From Bradyrhizobium sp. cir1 (GTDB taxonomy: Bacteria > Pseudomonadota > Alphaproteobacteria > Rhizobiales > Xanthobacteraceae), in NCBI RefSeq assembly GCF_014198245.1, contig NZ_JACIHE010000012.1, forward strand, positions 1 to 64,000: a stretch of 64,000 bases of DNA, written 5' to 3'. The position numbers and the translations under genes are program-made. This document shows positions 18,491 through 27,099 of this stretch, in pieces (the first letter of the stretch is position 1; every line of letters starts with the position of its first letter). Under the pieces are notes generated by a model. The model saw only the letters and a program-made list of their open reading frames with translations, had not been told where the DNA came from and made no database searches.

Positions 18491-19957
18491 ATGAACAAGA
18501 CCGTGAACCCCAAAGACCTCACATCGGGCGATGACGACGGGCCGCTCTACGCAGCCCGGAAAAAGGTCTATCCCCAGAGCGTCTCCGGCACGTTCCGGCG
18601 GATCAAATGGGGCCTGATGGCGTTCTGCCTCGGCGTCTACTACTTCCTGCCCTTCGTGCGCTGGAATCGCGGTCTCGGCGCGCCCAGCCAGGCGGTGCTG
18701 ATCGATCTTCCCAACAGCCGCTTCTATTTCTTCTTCATCGAGCTGTGGCCGCAGGAGGTCTACTACTTCACCGGCCTGTTGATCGTCGCCGCAGTGGCGC
18801 TGTTCCTGCTGAACTCCATCGGCGGCCGGATCTGGTGCGGCTATCTCTGCCCGCAGACGGTCTGGACCGACCTGTTCTATGCCGTCGAGCGCCTGATCGA
18901 GGGCGACCGGCGCGAGCGGATGAAGAAGGACGCCTCGACCGATCCGATGAAGCTCGAGCGCATCTCCGAGATCGTGCTCAAGCATTCGATCTGGCTGCTG
19001 ATCGCCTGGTGGACCGGCGGCGCCTGGGTGCTCTACTTCAACGATGCGCCGACCCTGGTGAAGGAGCTCGTCACCTTCCAGGGGCCGATGATCGCCTATG
19101 TCTGGATCGGCATCCTCACCGCAACGACCTATCTGCTCGCCGGCTACATGCGCGAGCAGGTCTGCACCTATATGTGCCCGTGGCCGCGCATCCAGGCGGC
19201 GCTCACCGACGAATGGGCGCTCAATGTCACCTACCGCTACGACCGCGGCGAGAAGCGCACCTCGGTGAAGAAGGCGGCCGAGCTGCGGGCGCTCGGCCAG
19301 CAGGTCGGCGATTGCGTCGATTGCTACCAGTGCGTCGCGGTTTGCCCGACCGGCATCGACATCCGCAACGGATCGCAGATGGAATGCATCCAGTGCGGGC
19401 TCTGCATCGACGCCTGCGACAACGTGATGGCCAAGATCGGCCGGCCGAAGCGGCTGATCGGCTACGACAACGACATCAACATTCATCGCCGCCAGGAAGG
19501 CAAGGCGCCGATCTACCGGATCGTGCGGGCCCGTACGATCGTCTACAGCGTGATCATCGCCGCGGTCGGCGGCATCATGGTCTATACGCTGGCGACACGC
19601 AGCCTGCTCGACGTCAACGTGCTGCACGACCGCAATCCGGTCGCGGTCAAGCTCAGCGACGGCTCGATCCGCAACGCCTACACGGTGCGGCTGCTCAACA
19701 AGAGCGGCTATGACCGTGCCATTGCCATCGACGTGGAGGGGCCGGTCAACCCCACCATGCACGTCGTCGGCGCAGATTCGGTGACGCCGGACCGGCCGAT
19801 CATCGTGATACCGCGCGACTCCACCAGCGAGCTGCGGCTGCTGGTCACCGCACCTGCTGAAAACAATCCGGAGAAGTCGATTCCGGTCCGCTTCCACGTC
19901 ATGGATATCGGACTGGGCGTCGCCGCGAGCGCCACCGACAATTTCGTCTCGCCGTAG
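18491..19957 (+). CDS. fixG: FixG, membrane iron-sulfur protein for cbb3 oxidase maturation (CcoG)
   Basis: The 488-aa protein has about five membrane helices. Cysteine-rich motifs are CGYLCPQTVW and CTYMCPWPR, with a double [4Fe-4S] ferredoxin pattern CVDCYQCVAVCP...CIQCGLCIDACD near 277-312. The C-terminal region is a periplasmic immunoglobulin-like domain (about 370-488). CcoG proteins reduce copper(II) for delivery to the oxidase. It is the first gene of fixGHIS behind a FixK2 box. Confidence 0.95.
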   Translation: MNKTVNPKDLTSGDDDGPLYAARKKVYPQSVSGTFRRIKWGLMAFCLGVYYFLPFVRWNRGLGAPSQAVLIDLPNSRFYFFFIELWPQEVYYFTGLLIVAAVALFLLNSIGGRIWCGYLCPQTVWTDLFYAVERLIEGDRRERMKKDASTDPMKLERISEIVLKHSIWLLIAWWTGGAWVLYFNDAPTLVKELVTFQGPMIAYVWIGILTATTYLLAGYMREQVCTYMCPWPRIQAALTDEWALNVTYRYDRGEKRTSVKKAAELRALGQQVGDCVDCYQCVAVCPTGIDIRNGSQMECIQCGLCIDACDNVMAKIGRPKRLIGYDNDINIHRRQEGKAPIYRIVRARTIVYSVIIAAVGGIMVYTLATRSLLDVNVLHDRNPVAVKLSDGSIRNAYTVRLLNKSGYDRAIAIDVEGPVNPTMHVVGADSVTPDRPIIVIPRDSTSELRLLVTAPAENNPEKSIPVRFHVMDIGLGVAASATDNFVSP

Positions 19958-19972
19958 GACCAGGAGACTGCC

Positions 19973-20458
19973 ATGGCATCCAAGCCGCTGACCGGAACCA
20001 AGGTGCTCCTGATGCTGGTCGCCTTCTTCGGCCTCGTGATCGGCGTCAACGTGACCATGATGAAGCTCGCGATCGCGACGCTGCCGGGCACGGACGTCGA
20101 CAGCCCCTATGCCGCGGGCCTGACCTATGAGCGCGAGATCTCGGCGGCGCAGGACCAGGCCGCGCGCAAATGGCAGGTCAGCGCGCATATCGAACGCCGC
20201 ACCGACGGTGGCGCCGCGATCCGGGTCGAGGCGCGTGATGCGAGCGGCCAGCCGCTCGCCGGATTGAAGTTCGGCGGACGCCTGGAGCGGCCGACCGACA
20301 AGCGCGCCGACCTCTCGGTCGAGCTCGCGGAAGCCGGCATCGGCGTCTATCGCGGCAATGCTGCGTCCGTCGCGCCGGGGCAGTGGGATCTGGTGATCGA
20401 GGGTGAGACGCGAGGAGCGCGTGTGTTCCTGTCGCGCAACCGCGTGATCCTGAACTGA
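19973..20458 (+). CDS. fixH: FixH, cbb3 oxidase assembly protein (CcoH)
   Basis: This 161-aa protein has one N-terminal helix (about 9-31; VLLMLVAFFGLVIGVNVTMM) and a periplasmic beta-rich domain. CcoH-type proteins bind the oxidase subunits and are needed for stable assembly. It lies 15 bp after fixG and 10 bp before fixI, with GGAGACTGCC as ribosome binding site. Confidence 0.94.
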   Translation: MASKPLTGTKVLLMLVAFFGLVIGVNVTMMKLAIATLPGTDVDSPYAAGLTYEREISAAQDQAARKWQVSAHIERRTDGGAAIRVEARDASGQPLAGLKFGGRLERPTDKRADLSVELAEAGIGVYRGNAASVAPGQWDLVIEGETRGARVFLSRNRVILN

Positions 20459-20468
20459 GGCTCTCGTC

Positions 20469-22658
20469 ATGCAGATCACGCGCGATTTCTCTCACTATGT
20501 TCGCGACGCCGGCGCGGGCGTTCAGCATATCGACCTCGCGGTCGAGGGCGTTCACTGCGCCGGCTGCATGGCCAAGATCGAGCGCGGCCTGTCCGCCATC
20601 CCCGACGTCACGCTGGCGCGCGTCAACCTGACCGACCGCCGTGTCGCGCTGGAATGGAAGGCCGGCACGCTCGACCCCGGCCGTTTCATCGACCGGCTCG
20701 AAGAGCTCGGCTACAAGGCTTATCCGTTCGAGACCGAGAGCGCGGAAGTGGCCGAGGTCGCCGAATCCCGCTTCCTGCTGCGCTGTCTCGGCGTCGCGGC
20801 GTTCGCCACCATGAACGTGATGATGCTGTCGATCCCGGTGTGGTCCGGCAACGTCTCGGACATGCTGCCGGAGCAGCGCGACTTCTTCCACTGGCTGTCG
20901 GCGCTGATCGCGCTGCCGGCGGCGGCCTATGCCGGCCAGCCGTTCTTCCGCTCGGCCTGGCGCGCGCTGTCGGCGAAGACCACCAACATGGACGTGCCGA
21001 TCTCGATCGGCGTGATCCTGGCGCTGGGCATGTCCGTGGTCGAGACCATCCACCACGCCGAGCACGCCTATTTCGACGCGGCGATCATGCTGCTCACCTT
21101 CCTGCTGGTCGGCCGCTTCCTCGACCAGAACATGCGGCGGCGGACCCGCGCGGTCGCCGGCAATCTCGCCGCGCTCAAGGCGGAGACGGCGGCCAAGTTC
21201 GTCGGGCCCGACGAGATCTCGCAGGTGCCGGTCGCGGCGATCAATCCCGGCGACATCGTGCTGCTGCGGCCCGGCGAGCGCTGTGCGGTCGACGGCACGG
21301 TGATCGAGGGCCGTTCCGAGATCGACCAGAGCCTGATCACCGGCGAGACGCTCTATGTCACGGCCGAGCACGGCACGCCGGTCTATGCGGGATCGATGAA
21401 CATCTCCGGCACGCTGCGGGTGCGGGTCTCGGCGGCCTCCGAGGCGACGCTGCTCGCCGAGATCACGCGGCTGCTCGACAATGCGCTGCAGGCGCGTTCG
21501 CGCTACATGCGGCTCGCCGACCGTGCCTCGCGGCTCTACGCGCCGGTGGTGCACGCGACCGCGCTGATCACCATTTTGGGCTGGGTCATCGCCGGCGCGA
21601 GCTGGCATGATGCAATCGTCACCGGCGTCGCCGTGCTGATCATCACCTGTCCCTGTGCGCTCGGGCTCGCGATCCCGACCGTGCAGACGGTGGCCTCGGG
21701 CGCGATGTTCAAGGCGGGTGTGCTGCTCAATGCGGGCGATGCGATCGAGCGGCTGGCGGAAGCCGACCATGTCATCTTCGACAAGACCGGCACGCTGACG
21801 CTGCCCGATCTCGAAGTGATGAACGCGGCCGATATCCCCGGCGACATTTTCGAGCTTGCCGGCCGCCTCGCGCTGTCGAGCCATCATCCGGTGGCCGCTG
21901 CGGTCGCGCAGGCCGCCGGCGCCAGGTCGCCTGTTGTCGGCGCGGTCGAGGAAGCCGGGCAGGGCGTGCGCGCGGTGGTCGACGGCGTCGAGATCCGTCT
22001 TGGCCGTCCGTCGTTCTGTGGTGCCGAAGCGCTGGCCGGCAGCGTCACTCTCGATCCCGAGGCCTCGATCGTGGCCTTCAGCAAGGGGACTGAAAAATTC
22101 GTCCTGACGGTGCGCCAGGGCCTGCGTCCGGACGCGAAGGCGGTGATTGCCGCGCTGAAGGCGCGCGGCATCGGCATCGAGATTCTCTCCGGCGACCGCG
22201 AGCAGGCGGTGAAGGCGGCGGCTGATGCGCTGGCGATCCCGGAATGGCGCGCCGGCGTCACGCCGGCCGACAAGATCGCGCGGATCGAGGAATTGAAGCG
22301 GCGCGGCGCAAAGGTGCTGATGGTCGGCGACGGCATGAACGACGCGCCTTCGCTGGCCGCAGCCCATATCTCGATGTCGCCGATCTCGGCCGCGCATCTG
22401 AGCCAGGCCACCGCCGACCTCGTCTTCCTCGGCCGGCCGCTGGCTCCCGTGGTCGCCGCCATCGACGCTTCGCGCAAGGCGCTGCATCTGATGCGGCAGA
22501 ACCTCTGGCTCGCGATCGGCTATAATGTGCTCGCCGTGCCGGTCGCGATCAGCGGCGTCGTGACGCCCCTGATTGCAGCGGCCGCCATGAGCGGGTCGTC
22601 GATCCTGGTCATGCTGAATTCGCTGCGCGCGCGCAGCGCCTCGCGGGAGATCGTGTGA
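20469..22658 (+). CDS. fixI: FixI, copper-exporting P1B-type ATPase (CcoI)
   Basis: The 729-aa protein has an N-terminal heavy-metal-associated domain with GVHCAGC near 31-37. The transport-site CPCALG lies near 394, the phosphorylation site DKTGTL near 437 and the hinge GDGMNDAPSL near 618. Eight membrane helices are expected. It moves Cu(I) across the inner membrane for insertion in the CuB site of the cbb3 oxidase. The start ATG 20469 lies 10 bp after fixH; its stop overlaps the fixS start. Confidence 0.96.
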   Translation: MQITRDFSHYVRDAGAGVQHIDLAVEGVHCAGCMAKIERGLSAIPDVTLARVNLTDRRVALEWKAGTLDPGRFIDRLEELGYKAYPFETESAEVAEVAESRFLLRCLGVAAFATMNVMMLSIPVWSGNVSDMLPEQRDFFHWLSALIALPAAAYAGQPFFRSAWRALSAKTTNMDVPISIGVILALGMSVVETIHHAEHAYFDAAIMLLTFLLVGRFLDQNMRRRTRAVAGNLAALKAETAAKFVGPDEISQVPVAAINPGDIVLLRPGERCAVDGTVIEGRSEIDQSLITGETLYVTAEHGTPVYAGSMNISGTLRVRVSAASEATLLAEITRLLDNALQARSRYMRLADRASRLYAPVVHATALITILGWVIAGASWHDAIVTGVAVLIITCPCALGLAIPTVQTVASGAMFKAGVLLNAGDAIERLAEADHVIFDKTGTLTLPDLEVMNAADIPGDIFELAGRLALSSHHPVAAAVAQAAGARSPVVGAVEEAGQGVRAVVDGVEIRLGRPSFCGAEALAGSVTLDPEASIVAFSKGTEKFVLTVRQGLRPDAKAVIAALKARGIGIEILSGDREQAVKAAADALAIPEWRAGVTPADKIARIEELKRRGAKVLMVGDGMNDAPSLAAAHISMSPISAAHLSQATADLVFLGRPLAPVVAAIDASRKALHLMRQNLWLAIGYNVLAVPVAISGVVTPLIAAAAMSGSSILVMLNSLRARSASREIV

Positions 22659-22825
22659 TGGAGATCCTGGTCATCCTGGTGCCGCTGGCCCTGATGCTCG
22701 GAGGCGCCGGTCTCGTCGCCTTCCTCTGGTCGCTCCGAAGCGGCCAGTACGACGATCTCGATGGCGCCGCCTGGCGCGCCATCGCCGACGACGAGCCGCC
22801 GCAGGAAGCCCCGGTCAAGCGCTAG
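22658..22825 (+). CDS. fixS: FixS, small cbb3 oxidase assembly protein (CcoS)
   Basis: This 55-aa protein begins MEILVILVPLALMLGG, has one helix (about 3-25) and the family motif FLWSLRSGQYDDLDGAAWRA. CcoS is needed for haem and copper insertion in the oxidase. ATG 22658 shares its A with the fixI TGA, so translation is coupled. Its TAG lies in a CTAG tetranucleotide that also supplies the stop of the convergent MFS gene. Confidence 0.95.
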   Translation: MEILVILVPLALMLGGAGLVAFLWSLRSGQYDDLDGAAWRAIADDEPPQEAPVKR

Positions 22826-24024
22826 GGCTTCAAGGCGAAGGTGAGCAGGGCCGCCAGCACAAGGGCGGCGCCGACACCGGCGACGCAGGCGTACCAGCCA
22901 AAAGCGTCGAACAGCCGTCCGAGCACGGCCGTGCCGACCAGCCCGCCGCAGAAGTAGCAGGCAAGATAGGTCCCGCTGGCGAAGCCGCGGTTGTCGGTTG
23001 CCGCCTGTCCGACGAACCCTGTTGCAGCGGCCTGTGCGAAGAATGTGCCGACGCCGACCAGAACCATGCCGGCGAGGACTTCGCCGAGATGCGGCGCCAG
23101 CATCAAGGGCAGGCCGAGCCCGGCGACGGCGAGCGCGCCCCAGATCGTCGGCCGCGTTCCCAGCCGCGCGGCCACCTTGCCGGCCAGAAGCGTCGTGACG
23201 ACAGACGGCAGGAAGACGACATAGACGAGACCCAGATCCATCATGCCGAGCGAGAGCGGCGGCCGCACCAGCACGAAATTGACGAATGTGAAGGTGCCGA
23301 TGAAGGCGAACAGGATGCAGAAGCCGATGCCGAAGGCCGCGCGCAGCCGCCGATTGCGCCAATGCGCGATGGTGGCTTCGAACGGCGATGCCGCAGGCAT
23401 CATCGCATGCATCGGCTGCACGCGTCCGATGGTGAAATAGACCAGCACCGCGCCGGCCAGATTGAGCGCTGCGAAGAAATAGAAATTCCAGGCGAGGCCG
23501 AGGCCGTCGGCAATGGCCGCCGAGATCAGCCGGCCGACGAGATTGCTCGCGACATTGCCGGTGATATAGGCGGCAAAAGCGCTGCCGGCGTCCGTGGCGC
23601 TGCATTGCTCGCCGAGATAAGCGAGGGTGAGCGCGAAGGCGGACGCCATGCACAGGCCTTGCGCGACGCGCAAGGCGGTAAAGACGGCAAGATTTGGCGC
23701 AGAGGCCAGCAGGCTGGTAGGGATCGCCAGCAGCGTCAGGCTGAGCAGGATGCCGGTCCGCCGGTCGATGTGCGGGCTGAAGAAGCCGACGACGAGGCTG
23801 GCTGCCGCCATGCCGAAGGTGCTGGCGTTGACGGCAAAACCCATAGCTGCGGGCGTGACGCCGTAGTGTCGCGTCAGCGAGGGCAGGATCGCCTGCGTCG
23901 CGAAGAGGTCGACGACGGTCAGGAATGCGGTGAGGCCGATCACGAGCGAGCGCAGCGCGAGGCTTGGTGAATGCGCATCCATCGGCATCGCCGCAGGTTT
24001 GATCGATGTGGAAAGTTCGGTCAT
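22822..24024 (-). CDS. MFS transporter, YnfM/arabinose-efflux-like
   Basis: This 400-aa protein has 12 predicted helices. The segment DLFATQAILPSLTRHYGVTPAAMGFAVNASTFGMA (about 40-75) and the cytoplasmic loop HIDRRTG after helix 2 are typical of MFS efflux proteins of the YnfM type. The substrate cannot be read. It is tail-to-tail with fixS, with stop codons overlapping, and is not part of the fix operons. Confidence 0.78.
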   Translation of the reverse strand: MTELSTSIKPAAMPMDAHSPSLALRSLVIGLTAFLTVVDLFATQAILPSLTRHYGVTPAAMGFAVNASTFGMAAASLVVGFFSPHIDRRTGILLSLTLLAIPTSLLASAPNLAVFTALRVAQGLCMASAFALTLAYLGEQCSATDAGSAFAAYITGNVASNLVGRLISAAIADGLGLAWNFYFFAALNLAGAVLVYFTIGRVQPMHAMMPAASPFEATIAHWRNRRLRAAFGIGFCILFAFIGTFTFVNFVLVRPPLSLGMMDLGLVYVVFLPSVVTTLLAGKVAARLGTRPTIWGALAVAGLGLPLMLAPHLGEVLAGMVLVGVGTFFAQAAATGFVGQAATDNRGFASGTYLACYFCGGLVGTAVLGRLFDAFGWYACVAGVGAALVLAALLTFALKP

Positions 24025-24045
24025 GGCGTGCTCGTCTGTTGATCC

Positions 24046-24161
24046 GTCATTCCGGGCTGGTGCGAACGGGGCGCAGAGCGGCCCGGAGCACCAGACCCGG
24101 AATCTCGAGATTCTCAGGTGCGCAATTGCGCACCAGAGTTCGCTTCGCGCCCCGGAATGAC
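24046..24161. repeat. Palindromic intergenic repeat
   Basis: The outer arms GTCATTCCGGG (24046) and CCCGGAATGAC (24151-24161) are inverted, with nested smaller palindromes around GGTGCGCAATTGCGCACC. It fills the gap between the MFS gene and the cupin gene. Confidence 0.7.
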
Positions 24162-24179
24162 GTCCCGCTCAGGCGCTCG

Positions 24180-24662
24180 TCACATGTGATGGTCGTTGGG
24201 ATCCTTGCGGACGTCGCCGACATAGAGAATGACCGTCTCCTTGCCGAGGTTCTTCCACCAATGCGAGGTGCCGTAGACTTCGGGGCGGATGTCGCCGGCC
24301 TTGTGCACGATGGGGTCGACGCAGTTGGAGGCGTATTCGACGATTTCGCCCTGCTGCACGAAGATCAGCGCGGGGCGGTCGTCATGGCTGTGCCAGGGCA
24401 CGATGCCGCCGGGCGCGATGGTCAGCTTGCGGAAGCGCAACTCGCGGCCCTCGATATGGGCCGGCTGCTTGCCGAGATCGATCGCGCCCAGCGTCACGTC
24501 GGTGACGCCGACCGGCTTATAGTCGACCATCTGCTGTGCGCTCGGCTTGATCTTGTCGGCCGGGCATTCGCCGGCAAGCACCGGCTGTGCGGAGAGCGTC
24601 AGTGCGCCGACGATGGCAAGGCCCGGCCAGATCAGGCGTGACAAAGCATGGCTCGTAAACAT
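24180..24662 (-). CDS. Periplasmic cupin-domain protein
   Basis: This 160-aa protein has a signal sequence (hydrophobic about 12-26, cleavage near VLAGE). A single cupin domain follows, with the metal-site motif PWHSHDDRPALIFVQQGE (about 89-106) and a second motif region HKAGDIRPEVYGTSHWW (about 120-136). The last residues are histidine-rich (NDHHM). It probably binds a metal in the periplasm; enzyme activity is not evident. It diverges from the gene at 24899. Confidence 0.78.
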   Translation of the reverse strand: MFTSHALSRLIWPGLAIVGALTLSAQPVLAGECPADKIKPSAQQMVDYKPVGVTDVTLGAIDLGKQPAHIEGRELRFRKLTIAPGGIVPWHSHDDRPALIFVQQGEIVEYASNCVDPIVHKAGDIRPEVYGTSHWWKNLGKETVILYVGDVRKDPNDHHM

Positions 24663-24898
24663 GTGAGGTCTCCTGTGTTGGCCGCGACCTCGGTGGTCGC
24701 CGGCAATGGCAGGAGCTTCGTCGAAACCGTCTCCATGTTGAAATGCCGGCTTGCTTTCGATGCGATAGCCCGGCGCTATATCGATGCGCGGCGGCTATCG
24801 AACCGATTGGGCATCGGCATTTCCGCTTTCGGGATATCCGTTGTCCGATGGCAGCGCGCCCGATTGGCGGGCGTCCACGTCAATCGGAGGAACATCCC

Positions 24899-25183
24899 AT
24901 GACGAAAGTATCCAAGACCCTGATTTTTACCGCCGCCTTCGCGGTGATCGCCACGTCGGCCTTCTCGGAAGCGGCCTGGGATCTGAAGGCCGGCATGGCC
25001 TATGTCTATGGCGGGCCCGGCAAGATGTCGGCGATGGCCATGGCCCCGGCCGAGAGGAACCACGAGGCCATGATGAAGAACGCCAAGAAGGTGCCCGACA
25101 ACACGGTGTTCTTCATGGACAACGGCACGCTGTATTCCACGTCGGGGCGGCTCGATCCCACCGGCAATTTCTACGTGAACTGA
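24899..25183 (+). CDS. Small secreted protein of unknown function
   Basis: The 94-aa product has a signal sequence (about 8-24; TAAFAVIATSAFSEAAW) and a conserved-looking domain rich in Met (MSAMAMAP, MMKNAK) and Tyr-Gly (YVYGGPGK). I do not recognise the family with certainty. ATG 24899 follows GGAGGA, a strong ribosome binding site. It is divergent from the cupin gene and 80 bp before a peroxiredoxin. Methionine-rich periplasmic proteins may bind copper or scavenge oxidants, but this is speculation. Confidence 0.7.
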   Translation: MTKVSKTLIFTAAFAVIATSAFSEAAWDLKAGMAYVYGGPGKMSAMAMAPAERNHEAMMKNAKKVPDNTVFFMDNGTLYSTSGRLDPTGNFYVN

Positions 25184-25263
25184 ACCGGACCTCGCGCGCG
25201 GCCGCCCCTTGCGGGCGGCCGGACCTGGAACCTAAGATCACCCTTCTAACGCCGGAGCGGAAG

Positions 25264-25980
25264 ATGACGTTTCTCTCTCCAGCCGACGCCGAGCAGCTCA
25301 GGCTCGCGTTCCAGCGCTGCCGCGACATGGAGGGGACGCTGAACGAGCAGCTCCGGGCCTATGCCGATGCCAGCCGCAAGGTGTTTCCGGCCTATGGCGA
25401 GGCGGTCGATCGCCTGGTGGTGCGATTGAACGGGAACGGCGGCGGCGAGACCGCGCCGCGTCCCGGCGATGCGATGCCGCCGTTCATGTTGCCTGACGAA
25501 AGCGGGCGTCTCGTCACGCTATCCGCACTGCTGGAGCGGGGCCCCATCGCAGTGATGTTCTTCCGCGGCCACTGGTGTCCCTATTGCCGGCTCAATGTCC
25601 GCGCCGTGGTGCAGGCGCAGGAGCGCATCAAGGCGATGGGCGCACAGGTCGTCGCGATCATGCCGGAGACGCAGGAATACACGAGGCAGGTCAAGGCCGA
25701 CTCCGGCGTACCGTTTCCTATCCTGACCGATCTCGACAACGGCTATGCGCTGTCGCTCAATCTCGCGATCTGGCTCGGCGCCGAGATCCAGCGCCTGTTG
25801 TCCTATCAGGACATGGCAAAGTTTCACGGCAATGATGGCTGGATCTTGCCGATCCCGGCCGTGTTCGTCGTCGGCCGCGACGGACTTGTGAAGGCGCGGT
25901 TCGTCGACCCCGACTTCCGCAAGCGCATGGAGATCGATGATCTGATCGAAGCGCTGGAGAGCGCGAGCCGGGAGAATTGA
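25264..25980 (+). CDS. Peroxiredoxin-like protein (AhpC/TSA family)
   Basis: The 238-aa product has an alkyl hydroperoxide reductase/thiol-specific antioxidant fold in its C-terminal two thirds (about 65-235). Its active-site motif is FFRGHWCPYCRL, with C105 and C108 in a CxxC pair rather than the lone peroxidatic cysteine of classical 2-Cys enzymes. The N-terminal 60 residues are helical. It probably reduces peroxides or disulfides in the cytoplasm; no signal sequence is seen. ATG 25264 follows GGAG by about 7 bases. Confidence 0.82.
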   Translation: MTFLSPADAEQLRLAFQRCRDMEGTLNEQLRAYADASRKVFPAYGEAVDRLVVRLNGNGGGETAPRPGDAMPPFMLPDESGRLVTLSALLERGPIAVMFFRGHWCPYCRLNVRAVVQAQERIKAMGAQVVAIMPETQEYTRQVKADSGVPFPILTDLDNGYALSLNLAIWLGAEIQRLLSYQDMAKFHGNDGWILPIPAVFVVGRDGLVKARFVDPDFRKRMEIDDLIEALESASREN

Positions 25981-26012
25981 GGGGAGGGGAAGCGCAGCGA
26001 TCGTTGTCGCTG

Positions 26013-26900
26013 CTACCCCGCGATCTCCCGCCAATCGGCACCGCGCAGCATCCGCATCACTGCATTGGCGACGGCGGTGCGCTGGCGGCCGGCGACGCCG
26101 TAGAGGCTGACGGTGCGGCGCGCATCGAGGCCGGTGACTGCGGCGCGTCTTAGGCTCTCCGGCACCGGCGAGGTGTGGGGCATCATGGCGATGCCGATAT
26201 CGGCCTCGACCAGCTCGATCAGGTCGCGCTCGCTCGAAATCTCGTGGTCATGATCCACGTCGATGCCGTGCTCGCGCAGGCTCGCGGAGATGCGTCTGGA
26301 ATGCTCACAATAGCTCCGGCCGAGCAATTGCTCTGCGCGCAAATCATCCGGCTCGATCGTGTCGCGCCCGGCGAGCCGGTGCTCCCTGCTGACGACGAGA
26401 TCGAAGCCTTCCGTGAACAGCGGCCATACGTCGAGCCGCTCCCAGGCCTCGTCGATCTCGGCGGCGATGCCGAGCTCGGCTTCCCCCTTCTTCAGGAATT
26501 CACCAACCTCGCGGCTCGTTCCGCGCAGGAAGCGCAATTCGAGCCGGTTGAACTGCCGCCTGATCTCGTTGAGATGCGGGATGAGCAGCGCGAGGTCGAT
26601 CGAATGCGTCAGCGCGATGCGCAGCGCGCCGATCTCGCCGCTCCTGAACGAGGAGGCGAGCGAGCGCGCGCCGGTGGCGGCGTCGTAGCATTGCTTCAAG
26701 AGCGGATGCATGCGCTGGCCGAGCTCGGTCAGTTGCGCGGCCGGCCGTTCGCGGCGGAACAGGTCGCCGCCGAGCTCGGCCTCGAGCTGCTTGATCGCGC
26801 GTGTCAGCGAGGGCTGCGTCACGTTGCATTCCTCGGCGGCGCGCGTAAAATTCAAGAGCTGCGCCACCGCGAGGAAATAGCGGACCTGGTGCATTTCCAT
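26013..26900 (-). CDS. LysR-family transcriptional regulator
   Basis: This 295-aa protein has the N-terminal winged helix-turn-helix (about 1-60; HQVRYFLAVAQLLNFTRAAEECNVTQPSLTRAIKQLE) and a two-lobe effector domain. It diverges from the patatin gene at 27100, with a 199-bp gap holding inverted 9-bp words, so it may regulate that gene. The co-inducer is unknown. Confidence 0.88.
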   Translation of the reverse strand: MEMHQVRYFLAVAQLLNFTRAAEECNVTQPSLTRAIKQLEAELGGDLFRRERPAAQLTELGQRMHPLLKQCYDAATGARSLASSFRSGEIGALRIALTHSIDLALLIPHLNEIRRQFNRLELRFLRGTSREVGEFLKKGEAELGIAAEIDEAWERLDVWPLFTEGFDLVVSREHRLAGRDTIEPDDLRAEQLLGRSYCEHSRRISASLREHGIDVDHDHEISSERDLIELVEADIGIAMMPHTSPVPESLRRAAVTGLDARRTVSLYGVAGRQRTAVANAVMRMLRGADWREIAG

Positions 26901-26981
26901 GGATCGGCTCCCCAGCAGGATCGACCGGAAATCTAGCCGATCCGGACAGGGAATGACATCCCGGGCTCAATAGCGCCTGCG

Positions 26982-27080
26982 TATGGTTATGGAAGCCAGC
27001 CGGCATTTCCAAAAGGCCCGACAATTGCCGAGAGTGGCAGGACGTAACAATGGCCTTACGCCTGACGAATGATAACCATA
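26982..27080. promoter_or_regulatory. Inverted 9-bp words between LysR gene and patatin gene
   Basis: TATGGTTAT (26982-26990) and its exact reverse complement ATAACCATA (27072-27080) flank 81 bp. The second lies 20 bp before the patatin ATG. They may be operator half-sites for the divergent LysR regulator, which is inference. Confidence 0.3.
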
Positions 27081-27099
27081 GGCTCGACAGGAGCGAGAC

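Noticed and set aside
20178..22487. 769-aa minus-strand open frame
   Set aside because: It is the antisense of fixH and fixI, whose motifs are unmistakable; long antisense frames are expected at this GC content.
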